This document shows positions 42,942 through 52,940 of a stretch of DNA of 64,000 nt, one piece after another (position 1 is the stretch's first letter; each line of letters opens with the position of its first letter). Position numbers and translations under genes: made by a program. The notes under the pieces are model-generated. The model was not told the origin of the DNA. It saw nothing but the letters and a program-made list of their open reading frames with translations, and did not search any database. This stretch comes from Frigoriglobus tundricola (lineage in GTDB: Bacteria > Planctomycetota > Planctomycetia > Gemmatales > Gemmataceae). The DNA is taken from contig NZ_CP053452.2 of NCBI RefSeq assembly GCF_013128195.2, positions 9,486,001 to 9,550,000 of the forward strand, written 5' to 3'.

Positions 42942-43303
42942 TCAGGGAGCCTCACCCGTTCCCTCGTACTCCCAGTGCCCCACCCGGCGCAAATGACCGA
43001 CGATGCGCCCCCAGGTCGGTCCGGTGATCGCAGAAACGAACTCATTCAGCTTCCGGCAGATCTCGGCCGGTTCGAAGGAATCGACCACCAGCAAGCAGTA
43101 AGCGCCTTGCGACTCAACCGCTCGGCCGATCGCCGCGTGGGTGGGGATGCAGACATCAGAATTGTCGGCCCCGTCTGCGCCAACGGGGCCGATTCCGACA
43201 GTAAGTGTCCGAGGCGGTCCCCGAGTTCGGGGCTCTCGGGCGTTACAGAAATCGACCGGTCTGAATTTGGGTCGGGATCGATCCACTTGACTTCTGCGCG
43301 CAT
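42942..43303 (-). pseudogene. Imm8-like small protein, frameshifted
   Basis: Two phases together give one coherent protein of about 120 residues. The first begins MRAEVKWIDPDPNSDRSI at 43303 and continues to ELGDRLG. The second then runs LTVGIGPVGADGADNSDV and on through ITGPTWGRIVGHLRRVGHWE to the stop at 42942. The phases join near 43200-43216 and require a -1 shift, so one base seems to be missing. MRAEV...IGPxGxDGAD resembles immunity-type Imm8 proteins, an identification made from memory and not certain. It starts 8 bases after the small LSm-like gene and converges on marR. Confidence 0.45.
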
Positions 43304-43311
43304 GTCGGCCC

Positions 43312-43575
43312 TCACTCGTCCACCACGTCTTCGAGTTTGGAGATTGCCACCACCTCGCTCCGCCGTACGAACACCCGCTTGCGGTTCCGCTTGATACCGG
43401 TCGCGACCGAGTCGGCGACGTAAAGTTCCCGCGTGGTGTCCGTGTCGCGGAGGTCGTGGAGGTCGGCATTTTTCAGTTCGAAGAAGTGCTCGTCGAACCG
43501 CACCAGCCGGCCGAGACACACATAAGGGCTCACCAGGTCGATCACGACCTTCTGTTCGAGCAACTCGTCGAGCAT
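43312..43575 (-). CDS. Small LSm/SH3-barrel-like protein
   Basis: An 87-residue protein with the pattern of Sm-like barrels: a short N-terminal helix (MLDELLEQK), then strands VVIDLVSPYVCLGRLVRFD, FFELKNADLHDL and, at the end, RKRVFVRRSEVVAISKL, which resembles an Sm2 motif. In Sm-like proteins this fold binds RNA. I infer it from strand pattern alone. ATG 43575 has GGAGAG upstream. The frameshifted Imm8-like gene follows after 8 bases in the same direction, so they form one operon. Confidence 0.6.
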   Translation of the reverse strand: MLDELLEQKVVIDLVSPYVCLGRLVRFDEHFFELKNADLHDLRDTDTTRELYVADSVATGIKRNRKRVFVRRSEVVAISKLEDVVDE

Positions 43576-43775
43576 GTCGGCTCTCCGGAGAGGGGCGTAG
43601 GGCGATTTTAGCCGCCCTGGGAAGTTTGGGGCGACCGGAATATGCCAGACCGGAGGCGCGGGCGCGGCGCGGACGTGCCCGACCGGCCGGCGCGCGGCTT
43701 GACGGCACCGCCCGGCCGGCGCCACCATTGGTAATCATACTTTCATTCCTCACATAACCGAAACGGCCCCTCCAC

Positions 43776-45083
43776 ATGCCCCGCCGACCGGCCAAGAGGC
43801 CCGCTCTTCCCGAACAGCTCGTGACCCACCCGGCCCAGCTCGCGGCCTGTCTCGGGCACCTCGCCCGAGCCCCGCTCATCGGCTTCGACACGGAATTCGT
43901 AGGCGAGGACGCGTACCGGCCCGAACTGTGCCTGGTTCAGGTCGCGACCGCGGAACAACTGTTCGTCGTCGACCCGTTCGAGTGCGGCCCGCTCGACGGC
44001 TTCTGGGACCTGTTGCTGGACCCGAACCGCACAACAATCGTCCACGCCGGCCGCGAGGACGTGCGCATGTGCTACTTTCAAGCGGGGCGCCCGCCGGCAA
44101 AGGTGTTCGACGTGCAGATCGCCGCGGGCCTGATCGGCATGACGTACCCGATCGGCTACGCCGGGCTGGTTCACGACCTGCTGCACCAGCGGATGCAGAA
44201 GGGCGAGACCCTCACGGACTGGCGGAAGCGCCCCCTGACGCCGGCGCAGGTCCGGTACGCCTACGACGACGTGCGGTACCTGCTGCCCGCGCACCGCAAG
44301 CTCACCGAACGGCTGAAGCGGCACAAGCGGCTGGAGTGGGCGGAAGAAGAGTTCGCTTCGGCGGTGCGAAAAGCGGTCGTGGACGACGCGACCGTGGAGC
44401 GGTGGCGGAAGATCAAGGGGATCGGCGCCCTTGATCGGCGCGCGCTGGCGGTGGCCCGCGAGGTGTACGGCTGGCGCGACAAGTTCGCGGAGCGCGTGAA
44501 CCGCCCGCCGCGGTTCCTGATGCGGGACGACCTGCTCATCGAGGTGGCCCGCCGCGCGCCGTCGAAGCCGGAAGAGCTCCACGCGGTGCGCGGGCTGCCG
44601 CGGGGGCAAGAAGAGGCGATCATCGAGGCGATCGCGCGGGCGCAGGCGCTCCCCATGGACAAGTGCCCCGAACAGGAGACCCGGGACAACGACCCGCCGA
44701 ACATCGTCCTCCTGGGCGGCCTGCTCAACGTCGTCCTGAACGACTTCGCGGCCCGCCACCGGCTGGCCGCGAACCTCGTGTCGTCGGGGTCGGACCTGAA
44801 AGCCGTCGTGCGGAGCCGGGCGTACGGCGAGCCGCTCCCGGACGTGCCGCTGTGTCGCGGGTGGCGGGCGCGGGCGGTCCTGCCGGAACTGCTCGCCCTC
44901 CTGTCGGGCGACACCGCCATCCGCGTGGCCGACGTGAAGGCGGCCGACCCGCTGGAACTGGTCGAGTTGGAGCCGGAGGACGGGGACGAACCCGACGGGG
45001 CCGCGGCCGCGCCGGACGAACTTCCGCCGTCCGCGTCGAAACCGTTCGCCCCGGCGCCGCCGACAGGCGGTACACTGGAATAG
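43776..45083 (+). CDS. rnd: Ribonuclease D with long acidic tail
   Basis: A 435-residue 3'-5' exoribonuclease that trims tRNA and other small RNA 3' ends. DEDDy catalytic residues lie in IGFDTEF (Asp38, Glu40), the HAGREDVRM region and VRYAYDDVRYL. Two HRDC-like helical regions follow (about residues 205-290 and 315-395). The last ~40 residues are acidic and Pro-rich (ELEPEDGDEPDG) and not part of the usual enzyme. It is divergent from the LSm-like gene over 200 bases, and the zinc-ribbon protein gene begins 35 bases after its stop, probably in one operon. Confidence 0.92.
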   Translation: MPRRPAKRPALPEQLVTHPAQLAACLGHLARAPLIGFDTEFVGEDAYRPELCLVQVATAEQLFVVDPFECGPLDGFWDLLLDPNRTTIVHAGREDVRMCYFQAGRPPAKVFDVQIAAGLIGMTYPIGYAGLVHDLLHQRMQKGETLTDWRKRPLTPAQVRYAYDDVRYLLPAHRKLTERLKRHKRLEWAEEEFASAVRKAVVDDATVERWRKIKGIGALDRRALAVAREVYGWRDKFAERVNRPPRFLMRDDLLIEVARRAPSKPEELHAVRGLPRGQEEAIIEAIARAQALPMDKCPEQETRDNDPPNIVLLGGLLNVVLNDFAARHRLAANLVSSGSDLKAVVRSRAYGEPLPDVPLCRGWRARAVLPELLALLSGDTAIRVADVKAADPLELVELEPEDGDEPDGAAAAPDELPPSASKPFAPAPPTGGTLE

Positions 45084-45118
45084 TCCGAACCGCGCCGACC
45101 GTCAGGACCGGAACCGCG

Positions 45119-46558
45119 ATGAGCAACATGCTGAAGTGCCCCCACCCGACGTGTCCTTACGTGTTCGACCCGTCCCAGGTGCCGGCCGGGGTCGTGCTCA
45201 GTTGCCCGCGGTGCGGGATGCAGTTCACACTCGGCCCGCCCGTTCCGCCGCCGGGCCACCCGCAGGCGCCGCGCCCGCCCGCCCCGCCGGCCCCGGAGCG
45301 GATCGATCCGGAGTTCGAGGAAGTGGGGCGCGCGGCGGTCGAGGAGCGCGACCCGTACGCGCCGCGCCCCGGCCGCCGGACCCACAAGCTGCAACCGTTC
45401 ATCCTCGCCGGCGTCGCGGCCGTCCTCATGGCCGGAACGGCGCTCGCCATCTTCTTCGCCCTCAAGCGGCGCGAGAAACCCGCGCCGACGGATTCGGCCA
45501 CCGTGCTGAACGACCGCAACATCAGTATCGACGCCCCCCCGCCCGGGTGGACGACCGACGACCGCATGAAGGTCGATCTCGGGTCGCCGTACCTTCTGTG
45601 CTTCAAGCGGGAGAGCCCCGAGGCGCACGTCGCGTTCGGGGCCAACGAACCGAAAATCAAGGGCCGCGCGCCGAACCCGAACGACATGCGCGACGACCTG
45701 AGGCTTCCCCTCCGGAAGCTGTTCGACTCGTTGGACGACAGGATCGAACCGGTCGAGACGAAGTGGCTCGGCGAGCCGATCGCACCGAAACACGGGTTCA
45801 CGTTCCGCGCCCAGTCCACCGACGGCCTGACCTGGCGGGGCGAGGCGTTCACCGTCGCGCACAAGGGGATCGCGTATTACTGGCTGAGCTGGTGCGGGGA
45901 CACTGAATACGACGCGGTCAAGAGCGAGTTTGCCGCGTTCCGCGGCAAGTTCAAGCTGCTCGACACGCGCAAGGACTGGGCCCCGACGGCATCGAGCGGT
46001 ATGGACTACAAGGGCGACAAGGTGCCCTACATTATCACGGACGCCGAGGAGCTGTGGAAAGAAGTGCCGGCCGATGACTACCGGGGGCTGAAGGCCGCGG
46101 AACCGGACCTCGACCGGCGGCTGTACATGTCACGAACGCCGAAAGGGAAGCCGAGGGACCAGCCGGCCACAGCGACCCTGAGCGTTTACATTCTCGAGGG
46201 GGACGGCGACCCGCTTCAGGTCGCCCGCAAGTACGCCGAGGACAAGGAGACCAAGCGAATCGCCCAGGCGAGTGCCGGCCTGGATGCGCCGTACACCCCG
46301 CCCACCTTCAAGGAGCGGACCGCTCCTCCGGAGGGCGACCCGGCGCCGGGTTCGGCACCGGCCACCACGCCATACGTCCGGCTGGGGAGTCAGGTGCCGG
46401 AGGCGGCGGACGCGGCCCGGTTGATCGTCGTCTCGGGCCTCCGCGTGCGGAGCGAAACGGCCGGCGACAAGATCGTGGTCGTCCACTGCTGGTGCGAGTA
46501 CACCAAGCGCGACCTGTTCGAAACGAAGTTCGTTCAGATCGCGGCGTCGTTGCGGTGA
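45119..46558 (+). CDS. Zinc-ribbon membrane protein with extracytoplasmic domain
   Basis: A 479-residue protein of unknown function. The N-terminus is a zinc ribbon (CPHPTCPYVF and CPRCGMQF), followed by a Pro-rich linker, one transmembrane helix near residues 100-120 (PFILAGVAAVLMAGTALAIF) and an extracytoplasmic region of about 350 residues without a known motif. Zinc ribbon plus single helix plus exported domain is a common architecture in Gemmata-type genomes and suggests a membrane sensor or anchor. ATG 45119 lies 35 bases after RNase D. Its stop lies 14 bases from the stop of the convergent lipoprotein gene. Confidence 0.75.
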   Translation: MSNMLKCPHPTCPYVFDPSQVPAGVVLSCPRCGMQFTLGPPVPPPGHPQAPRPPAPPAPERIDPEFEEVGRAAVEERDPYAPRPGRRTHKLQPFILAGVAAVLMAGTALAIFFALKRREKPAPTDSATVLNDRNISIDAPPPGWTTDDRMKVDLGSPYLLCFKRESPEAHVAFGANEPKIKGRAPNPNDMRDDLRLPLRKLFDSLDDRIEPVETKWLGEPIAPKHGFTFRAQSTDGLTWRGEAFTVAHKGIAYYWLSWCGDTEYDAVKSEFAAFRGKFKLLDTRKDWAPTASSGMDYKGDKVPYIITDAEELWKEVPADDYRGLKAAEPDLDRRLYMSRTPKGKPRDQPATATLSVYILEGDGDPLQVARKYAEDKETKRIAQASAGLDAPYTPPTFKERTAPPEGDPAPGSAPATTPYVRLGSQVPEAADAARLIVVSGLRVRSETAGDKIVVVHCWCEYTKRDLFETKFVQIAASLR

Positions 46559-46572
46559 GTGTCCCGCGAAGG

Positions 46573-47202
46573 CTACTGGGCGTAGGTGGAGCGCGGCGGC
46601 GTGTAACCGGGCTGTACGCTCGGCACCACACCCGGCGCAGGAGCGGCACCGAACGGAGCGGGAACCGCAGGCCCGGGGACCGTTGGCCCCGTCTGGGGCC
46701 CCGGCCCGGGACCGACCGGCGGACCGATCACCGAGCCCGGAGTCACCGCGGGCGGCTTGGGCGCCCGGGGCGGCGGTTCGGCCGGGCGCTCCGGCGGGGG
46801 CAGGGCCAGGCCGCGCTGGCGCAGGGCGTCGGCCGCGTTCAGGATGTCATCGGTCCGCGTCTGTGGGGCTTCGTGTAGCTCAATGTAGTACCGGCGGGTG
46901 TCGTGAATGCGGAACGGCCAGATGACTTCGGCGAGGAAATCGAACGGCGGGTAGGCGTACCAGGGCGCGACCACGTGCTGCCGCTTCACAACGCTTTCGT
47001 ACCCCGGGTGCACCACGCGGATCGTGTAATACCCGTAGTAGTCGAACGCCATATAACCGGGGGCGGCACCGATCGACTTGTTGTCGATGTACACTTGGGC
47101 GTTGGGGACGTTGGACTCGATGATGAACTTGCGGTCCACGCACCCCCCGGCGGTCAGAACCGCGAGCGCGCCCAGGAGTCGAACGGTTCGCGCCGTCGTC
47201 AT
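46573..47202 (-). CDS. PEGA-domain lipoprotein
   Basis: A 209-residue lipoprotein. The signal ends in LTAGGC, a clear lipobox. The mature part has a PEGA-like domain (FIIESNVPNAQVYIDNKSIG and GYYTIRVVHPGYESV) followed by WYAYPPFDFLAEVIWPFRIHD, and a long Pro/Gly-rich tail. PEGA domains are usually surface or cell-wall associated. ATG 47202 was chosen because it starts the lipoprotein signal; the frame continues upstream into the region shared with the divergent phosphatase promoter. It overlaps no other gene. Confidence 0.8.
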   Translation of the reverse strand: MTTARTVRLLGALAVLTAGGCVDRKFIIESNVPNAQVYIDNKSIGAAPGYMAFDYYGYYTIRVVHPGYESVVKRQHVVAPWYAYPPFDFLAEVIWPFRIHDTRRYYIELHEAPQTRTDDILNAADALRQRGLALPPPERPAEPPPRAPKPPAVTPGSVIGPPVGPGPGPQTGPTVPGPAVPAPFGAAPAPGVVPSVQPGYTPPRSTYAQ

Positions 47203-47399
47203 GCCGCCAGCCCCCTGCCGCTCGAGCGGTGTTGCTTTTTGCGAGCGGGCGGCATAACAGGGCCGTGAGCCCGGGTCAACGCCACCCGGGGCGCGGGGCG
47301 TAAGTTCTTCTGCGGGTTCGGGATTTCGGGTCTCGTTGCGGCACGGCGGGCGCCGATGACGTAGGATGTGGGCAGCTACCCAATTGGCCGAGGTGGTTT

Positions 47400-48740
47400 G
47401 TGTCGGCTTTTGAACCGGTCCGATTTGCCGCACTGACGGACGTGGGGGTCAAACGCAGCCACAACCAGGACGCGTGCGCCGCCCAACCGGCGGTGGACGC
47501 GGCCGGGTTCGCGGCCCACGGGCACGTGTTCGTCGTGGCCGACGGCATGGGCGGCCACGCGGTCGGTGAGAAGGCCAGTGCGAAGGCCGTCCGGGACATC
47601 CCGTTCCTTTACGCCAAGCACGCCCGCGACGGCATCATCCCGGCCCTCCGCCGCGCGTTCCAGGAGACCAACGCGGGCATCTATGCCATCGGGCAACAGA
47701 ACCCGGAGTTCCGGGGGCTCGGCACCACGAGTACCGCCCTCGTGCTGCGGCCCGAAGGGGCCTGGGTCGGGCACGTCGGGGACAGCCGCGCGTACCGCAT
47801 CCGCCGCGGCCAGATCGAGCAGCTCACGTTCGATCACTCGTGGGTGTGGGAGATCGCCAAGCGCCAGGGCGTGGACCCGGACGAACTCGGCGATTTCAAG
47901 AAGAACGTCATCATCCGCTCGCTCGGCCCCGATCCCACGGTCGATGTGGACATCGAGGGGCCGCACCCGGTCGAACCGGGCGACGCCTTCCTCCTGTGTA
48001 GTGACGGGCTCACGGGCGTCGTCACCCCGCAAGAGGTCGGCGCCGCGGTCTCCACGATGCCGCCGGACGAGGCCGCCCGGTTCCTGGTCCACCTGGCCAA
48101 CCTGCGGGGCGGGCCGGACAACATCACCGTGCTGATCGTCCAGACGCCCGGCGGGAACGTGCCGGGGGCGAGTGGCGGGCCGAAACGGCCGAGCCCGCCG
48201 GCGCGCGTCCTCGCGTGGTGGAACGCCCGCGTGCCGTGGCCGTTCTCGCTGCTGGGCATCGGGTGCACGCTCGCGCTGCTGTCCCTCTCGCTCCAGCAGT
48301 CCGGCATCGCCCTCCTCCCGGGGCTGCTGTTCGGAGCCGCCGCGGTCTTCATCCTCGTCGGCCTCATCGGGCTGCTCGTCCAGCCGCAAAAGGAGCCGCA
48401 ACCGGGCGGCGTCGAACTCGCTCCGGACGGTGCCCCGCGCGAACTCAAGGTGTACAAGCGGCACGATTGCACGGTGACCCCCGCACTGATCGAGCGCTTC
48501 GTCGAGGCCGAGCGGTCGCTCCTGGAGGGGATGCGCGCCCAGGGGACGCCGGCCGATTTCGACGCCCACGCCCGGCTCGCCGCCAGCGCGGACGAGGCCG
48601 CGCGGCGACCGGACCCGATCGCCGCCTTCCGCCTCCGGTGCGCCTCCCTGCTCTTCCTCGCCGAGGCGTACCACAAGGCCCGGCACAAGCAGGAATCGTT
48701 CCGCCCGAACTTCACCCCGCCGGCATCGGGGCCGGGCTAA
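47400..48740 (+). CDS. PP2C-family serine/threonine phosphatase with membrane helices
   Basis: A 446-residue phosphatase. PP2C motifs are KRSHNQDA, FVVADGMGGHAVGE, LGTTSTALVL, GHVGDSRAYRIR, LLCSDGLTG and GGPDNITVLIV, with all usual metal-binding Asp residues. After the ~245-residue catalytic domain come two hydrophobic helices (about residues 285-330) and a helical cytoplasmic tail, so it is membrane bound. It would oppose Ser/Thr kinases, which planctomycetes possess in large numbers; no kinase is adjacent. Translation starts at GTG 47400 with GAGGTGG upstream. Divergent to the PEGA lipoprotein. Confidence 0.92.
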   Translation: MSAFEPVRFAALTDVGVKRSHNQDACAAQPAVDAAGFAAHGHVFVVADGMGGHAVGEKASAKAVRDIPFLYAKHARDGIIPALRRAFQETNAGIYAIGQQNPEFRGLGTTSTALVLRPEGAWVGHVGDSRAYRIRRGQIEQLTFDHSWVWEIAKRQGVDPDELGDFKKNVIIRSLGPDPTVDVDIEGPHPVEPGDAFLLCSDGLTGVVTPQEVGAAVSTMPPDEAARFLVHLANLRGGPDNITVLIVQTPGGNVPGASGGPKRPSPPARVLAWWNARVPWPFSLLGIGCTLALLSLSLQQSGIALLPGLLFGAAAVFILVGLIGLLVQPQKEPQPGGVELAPDGAPRELKVYKRHDCTVTPALIERFVEAERSLLEGMRAQGTPADFDAHARLAASADEAARRPDPIAAFRLRCASLLFLAEAYHKARHKQESFRPNFTPPASGPG

Positions 48741-48865
48741 TGCGCTTTTTCGCTCACACCCCCACTGCGTCCTCCGCTACACTAATTAAATACCCTAATC
48801 CCGCCGCCCGCCACCGAACCCGATCGTGGGTTCTCTCGCTGCCCGCCGCCTTGAGGTGAGTGCCC

Positions 48866-51208
48866 GTGCCTTCTCCCACCGGCTCACACGGCCTGTCGCT
48901 CGCGTTTCTGGTACTCGTCCCCGCGGCCGGCGGCGCCCAGCCGCTGCCGACTAAAATCGACTTCAACCGCGACGTGCGGCCGATCCTCTCGAACAACTGC
49001 TACTCGTGCCACGGGCCGGACGAGAAGGTCCGCAAGGCCAAGCTCCGCCTCGACACGCGCGAAGGGGCGCTCGCGGCCTCCGTCGTGCCCGGCAACCCGG
49101 ACGCGAGCGAACTCGTCGCCCGGCTCACGGCCACCCCCGACGACGCCAGCGTCATGCCACCGGCCAAGACCGGCAAGAAGCTCAGCCCGCGTGACGTGGA
49201 CGTTCTGAAGCAGTGGGTGAAGGAGGGCGCGCACTACTCGACGCACTGGGCCTACGTGCCGCCGAAACGGCCCGAGGTGCCGAAGAGTTCCCCACCGCTC
49301 AAGAACCCGATCGATGCGTTCGTTCGAGCCCGCCTCCGCGCCGAGAACCTGACCCCGTCGCCGGGAGCCGACCGCTACGCCCTGGCCCGCCGGGTCGCCC
49401 TCGACCTGACGGGCCTGCCGCCGACGCAAGCGGAGGCGGACGCGTTCGTCAACGATCAGGCGGATGACGCATACGAAAAACTGGTCGACCGGCTGCTCGC
49501 GAAGCCCGCCTTCGGTGAGCACTGGGCGCGGATGTGGCTCGACCTGGCCCGTTACGCCGACAGCGCCGGCTACGCCGACGACCCGCCGCGCACCATCTGG
49601 AAGTACCGCGACTACGTCATCCAGAGCTTCAACGCGAACAAGCCGTTCGACCGGTTCACCGTCGAACAGCTCGCGGGCGACCTGTTGCCCGACGCGACCA
49701 CCGAACAGCGCGTCGCGACGGCGTTCCACCGCAACACGATGACCAACAACGAGGGCGGCACCAACGACGAGGAGTTCCGCAACGCCGCGGTGATCGACCG
49801 CGTCAACACGACGTTCACCGTGTGGATGGGCACCTCGGTGGCGTGCGCCCAGTGCCACACGCACAAGTACGACCCGATCACACAGACCGAATACTTCAAG
49901 CTGTTCGCGTTCCTCAACAACACCGCGGACGCCGACCGCGGGGACGAGAGCCCGACGCTCCCGTTCTGGCAGCCCGATCAACTCGCGAAAAAGGACGAAC
50001 TCGAAAAGCAGATCGCGGCCACAGAAACGGCCCTCAAAGGCAAGAAGCCCGACGAAATGAAGCCCGAGCGCGACAAACTCGCCGCGCTCAAGAAGGAACT
50101 CTCGGCGCTGAAGCCGCTCACCACCGTGCCCGTGATGCAGGAACTTACAGGCAACCAGCGCCGAAAGACGCGCCTCCAGTTCCGCGGCAACTTCCTGGAC
50201 CTCGGCGACGAGGTGACCGAGGGCACACCGGCCGCTCTTCACGCGCTCCCGACCGGCGCGCCGCGGACGCGACTGGAGTTCGCGAAGTGGATCGTCAGCC
50301 CCGAGAACCCGCTGACCGCCCGCGTGATCGCCAACAAGTTCTGGGAACAGATCTTCGGCACCGGCCTCGTCCGCACCAGCGAAGAGTTCGGCACCCAGGG
50401 CGAGCCGCCCTCGCACCCCGAGTTGCTCGACTGGCTGGCGGCGGAACTGGTTGCTCAGAAGTGGGACGTAAAGAAGTTCCTCAAGCTCCTGGTCACGTCG
50501 GCCGCGTACTGGCAGTCCGCCAGGGTGACACCGGAACTATTCGAGCGCGACCCGGAGAACCGCCTCCTTGCACGCGGGCCGCGGGTCCGACTCTCCGCGG
50601 AAATGATCCGCGACCAGGCGCTCGCCGCTGCGGGCCTGCTCAGCCCGAAGATGCTCGGTCCGTCGGTGCGGCCGGTGCAGCCGAACCTCGGCGTGAGCGC
50701 GGCGTTCGGCGGGTCTATCGACTGGCAACCGAGTACCGGCGAGGACCGCTACCGCCGCGGGGTTTACACCCAGTGGCGCCGGTCGAACCCGTACCCGTCG
50801 ATGTCCACGTTCGACGCGCCCAACCGCGACACCTGCATCGTGCGCCGCGCGCGCACGAACACGCCGCTCCAGGCCCTCGTGACGATGAACGACCCGGTGT
50901 ACGTGGAAGCGGCCCAGGCGCTCGCCCGGCGCGCCATCGAAAAGGGCGGCCCGTCCGCCGCCGAGAAAGCGGCGTTCGCTTTCCGGGCGTGCCTCGTTCG
51001 CCCGCCGACCGAAAAAGAGGTCGAGCGCCTCGTGAAACTCTACGACGACGCACGGGCCAAGTTCACGAAGGACGCCACGAAAGCCGCCCAGATCGCGACG
51101 AACCCGCTCGGCCCGCTCCCCATAGGCACTGACCCCACCGAAGCGGCGGCGTGGACCGTCGTGGCGAGTGTGATTCTGAACCTCGACGAAATGCTGATGA
51201 AGCGGTGA
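48866..51208 (+). CDS. DUF1549/DUF1553 cytochrome-c-like secreted protein (second copy)
   Basis: A 780-residue exported protein. A signal peptide is followed by the planctomycete cytochrome c region with the haem motif CYSCHG (VRPILSNNCYSCHGPDEKVR). Then come the DUF1549 region (IDAFVRARLRAENL, with CAQCHTHKYDPITQTEYFK) and DUF1553 (KFWEQIFGTGLVRTSEEFG, TPLQALVTMNDPVYVEAAQ). GTG 48866 is preferred over GTG 48860, because GAGGTGAG (48853-48860) is then correctly spaced. Unlike the first copy at 16655, the haem motif is canonical and there is no Ig-like domain. The DUF1501 partner follows. Confidence 0.87.
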   Translation: MPSPTGSHGLSLAFLVLVPAAGGAQPLPTKIDFNRDVRPILSNNCYSCHGPDEKVRKAKLRLDTREGALAASVVPGNPDASELVARLTATPDDASVMPPAKTGKKLSPRDVDVLKQWVKEGAHYSTHWAYVPPKRPEVPKSSPPLKNPIDAFVRARLRAENLTPSPGADRYALARRVALDLTGLPPTQAEADAFVNDQADDAYEKLVDRLLAKPAFGEHWARMWLDLARYADSAGYADDPPRTIWKYRDYVIQSFNANKPFDRFTVEQLAGDLLPDATTEQRVATAFHRNTMTNNEGGTNDEEFRNAAVIDRVNTTFTVWMGTSVACAQCHTHKYDPITQTEYFKLFAFLNNTADADRGDESPTLPFWQPDQLAKKDELEKQIAATETALKGKKPDEMKPERDKLAALKKELSALKPLTTVPVMQELTGNQRRKTRLQFRGNFLDLGDEVTEGTPAALHALPTGAPRTRLEFAKWIVSPENPLTARVIANKFWEQIFGTGLVRTSEEFGTQGEPPSHPELLDWLAAELVAQKWDVKKFLKLLVTSAAYWQSARVTPELFERDPENRLLARGPRVRLSAEMIRDQALAAAGLLSPKMLGPSVRPVQPNLGVSAAFGGSIDWQPSTGEDRYRRGVYTQWRRSNPYPSMSTFDAPNRDTCIVRRARTNTPLQALVTMNDPVYVEAAQALARRAIEKGGPSAAEKAAFAFRACLVRPPTEKEVERLVKLYDDARAKFTKDATKAAQIATNPLGPLPIGTDPTEAAAWTVVASVILNLDEMLMKR

Positions 51209-51318
51209 CGAAAACGACCCGTGCCCCAAGGTTTCCCAGGGCGTTGCCCTCGGAGCACCGGCCCGGGAGCGATTCGACCAAAGTCGCTGCGGTATCGCCA
51301 ATCGCAAGGGATGAGACC

Positions 51319-52767
51319 ATGCACCCCGCGCTCGAACGCCTTCAGGCCGTCACCCGCCGCAACTTCCTCCAGAACTCCTCGCTGGGGATGGGTGGCCTCG
51401 CACTGTCGTCGCTCCTATCTGACGCACGGGCGGAAGATCCCAAGCCGGGAAACCCGCTGGCGCCGCGGAAGCCGCATTTCGCCGCGAAGGCGAAACGGGT
51501 CATTTACCTGCACATGTCCGGCGCGCCGCCGCACCTCGACATTTTTGACTACAAGCCGGCCCTTCAGAAACACGACGGCAAAGAATGTCCGGACGAGTAC
51601 CTGAAGGGAAAACGGTTCGCCTTCACCGCGGGCGTGCCGAAACTGCTTGGCACGCGACAAGCGTTCAAGCAGCGTGGGCGGGCGAGCATCTGGATGTCCG
51701 ACGCGATCAAGCCGCTCCACGAGGTCGCGGACGATGTGACCGTGATCCGGTCGATGAGGACCGACGAGTTCAACCACGCCCCGGCGGAACTGCTGCTCTA
51801 CACCGGCTTCGCGCGGGCCGGGCGGCCGAGCTTGGGCGCGTGGACGTGCTACGGGCTGGGCTCCGAGAGCCAAAACCTGCCCGGGTTCGTGGTGCTGATC
51901 TCCAGCGGCGTGCAACCGAGCGGCGGCCAGGGGTGCTGGGGCAGCGGGTTCCTGCCGAGCGTGTTCCAGGGCGTGCAGTGCCGCAGCAAAGGCGAACCGG
52001 TGCTCTACCTCAGCGACCCGCCCGGCCTCGACCGCGACATGCGCCGGCTCGGCCTCGACGCGCTGAAGGACCTGAACGAAATTCAGGAGAAAGACCTCGG
52101 CCACCCGGAAACCCGGACGCGGATCGCGCAGTACGAACTCGCGTTCCGGATGCAGCTCTCCGCCAGTGAGGTGATGGACATCTCGAAAGAGCCCGCGAAG
52201 GTGCTGGAGGCTTACGGCGCGAAGCCCGGGGCCGGGAGCTTCGCCAACAACTGCCTGCTGGCGCGGCGGCTCGTCGAACGGGGCGTGCGGTTCGTTCAGC
52301 TCTTCGACTGGGGCTGGGACTTCCACGGCACCAACGCGAGCGAGGACATCCGCGACGGCCTCACGAAGAAGGCCACGCCGACCGCGCAATCGGTCGCCGC
52401 ACTCATCACGGACCTGAAGGGCCGCGGGCTCCTCGACGACACGCTCGTGGTGTGGGGCGGCGAGTTCGGCCGCACGCCGTTCCGCGAGGGCCGCACCGCG
52501 ACCGGGTCCATCCTCGGCCGCGACCACTACCCCGATTGCTTCTCGTTGATGCTGGCGGGCGGGGGCATCAGGGCCGGTCACACGCACGGCGCGTCGGACG
52601 ACCTCGGCTTCAAGGTCGCGTCGGACCCCGTCCACGTTCACGACCTCCAGGCGACGCTGATGCACTGCCTCGGCTTCGACCACGAGAAGCTGACGTACCG
52701 CTTCCAGGGCCGCGACTACCGCCTCACCGACGTTCACGGGAAAGTGGTCAACGAGATTCTGGCTTAA
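51319..52767 (+). CDS. DUF1501 secreted protein (second copy)
   Basis: A 482-residue DUF1501 protein with a Tat-like signal (TRRNFLQNSSLGMGGLALSS). It has the long form of the family: VIYLHMSGAPPHLDIFDYKP, MRTDEFNHAPAELLLYTG, FVQLFDWGWDFHG, VVWGGEFGRTPF and RDHYPDCFSLMLAGGG. Conserved Asp and His residues resemble those of alkaline-phosphatase/sulfatase-like enzymes. It starts 110 bases after its DUF1549 partner and is probably cotranscribed. It is not a close duplicate of the copy at 19050, so the two modules may serve different substrates. Confidence 0.88.
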   Translation: MHPALERLQAVTRRNFLQNSSLGMGGLALSSLLSDARAEDPKPGNPLAPRKPHFAAKAKRVIYLHMSGAPPHLDIFDYKPALQKHDGKECPDEYLKGKRFAFTAGVPKLLGTRQAFKQRGRASIWMSDAIKPLHEVADDVTVIRSMRTDEFNHAPAELLLYTGFARAGRPSLGAWTCYGLGSESQNLPGFVVLISSGVQPSGGQGCWGSGFLPSVFQGVQCRSKGEPVLYLSDPPGLDRDMRRLGLDALKDLNEIQEKDLGHPETRTRIAQYELAFRMQLSASEVMDISKEPAKVLEAYGAKPGAGSFANNCLLARRLVERGVRFVQLFDWGWDFHGTNASEDIRDGLTKKATPTAQSVAALITDLKGRGLLDDTLVVWGGEFGRTPFREGRTATGSILGRDHYPDCFSLMLAGGGIRAGHTHGASDDLGFKVASDPVHVHDLQATLMHCLGFDHEKLTYRFQGRDYRLTDVHGKVVNEILA

Positions 52768-52940
52768 CTGGGTCGTTGGGGCGGGTGAACCACTCTGGGT
52801 AATTGGGGCCGGTCGCAGCGACCAAACGACACAGCCGCGGGCGAACGCAGGGGCGCGGGCCGAGAAAGATGACGGATTTCTTTCTTCCGGTTTGATCTGC
52901 GTTCTATGCGTTCATCTGGGTTCCTCCTACTGGGCTTCTC

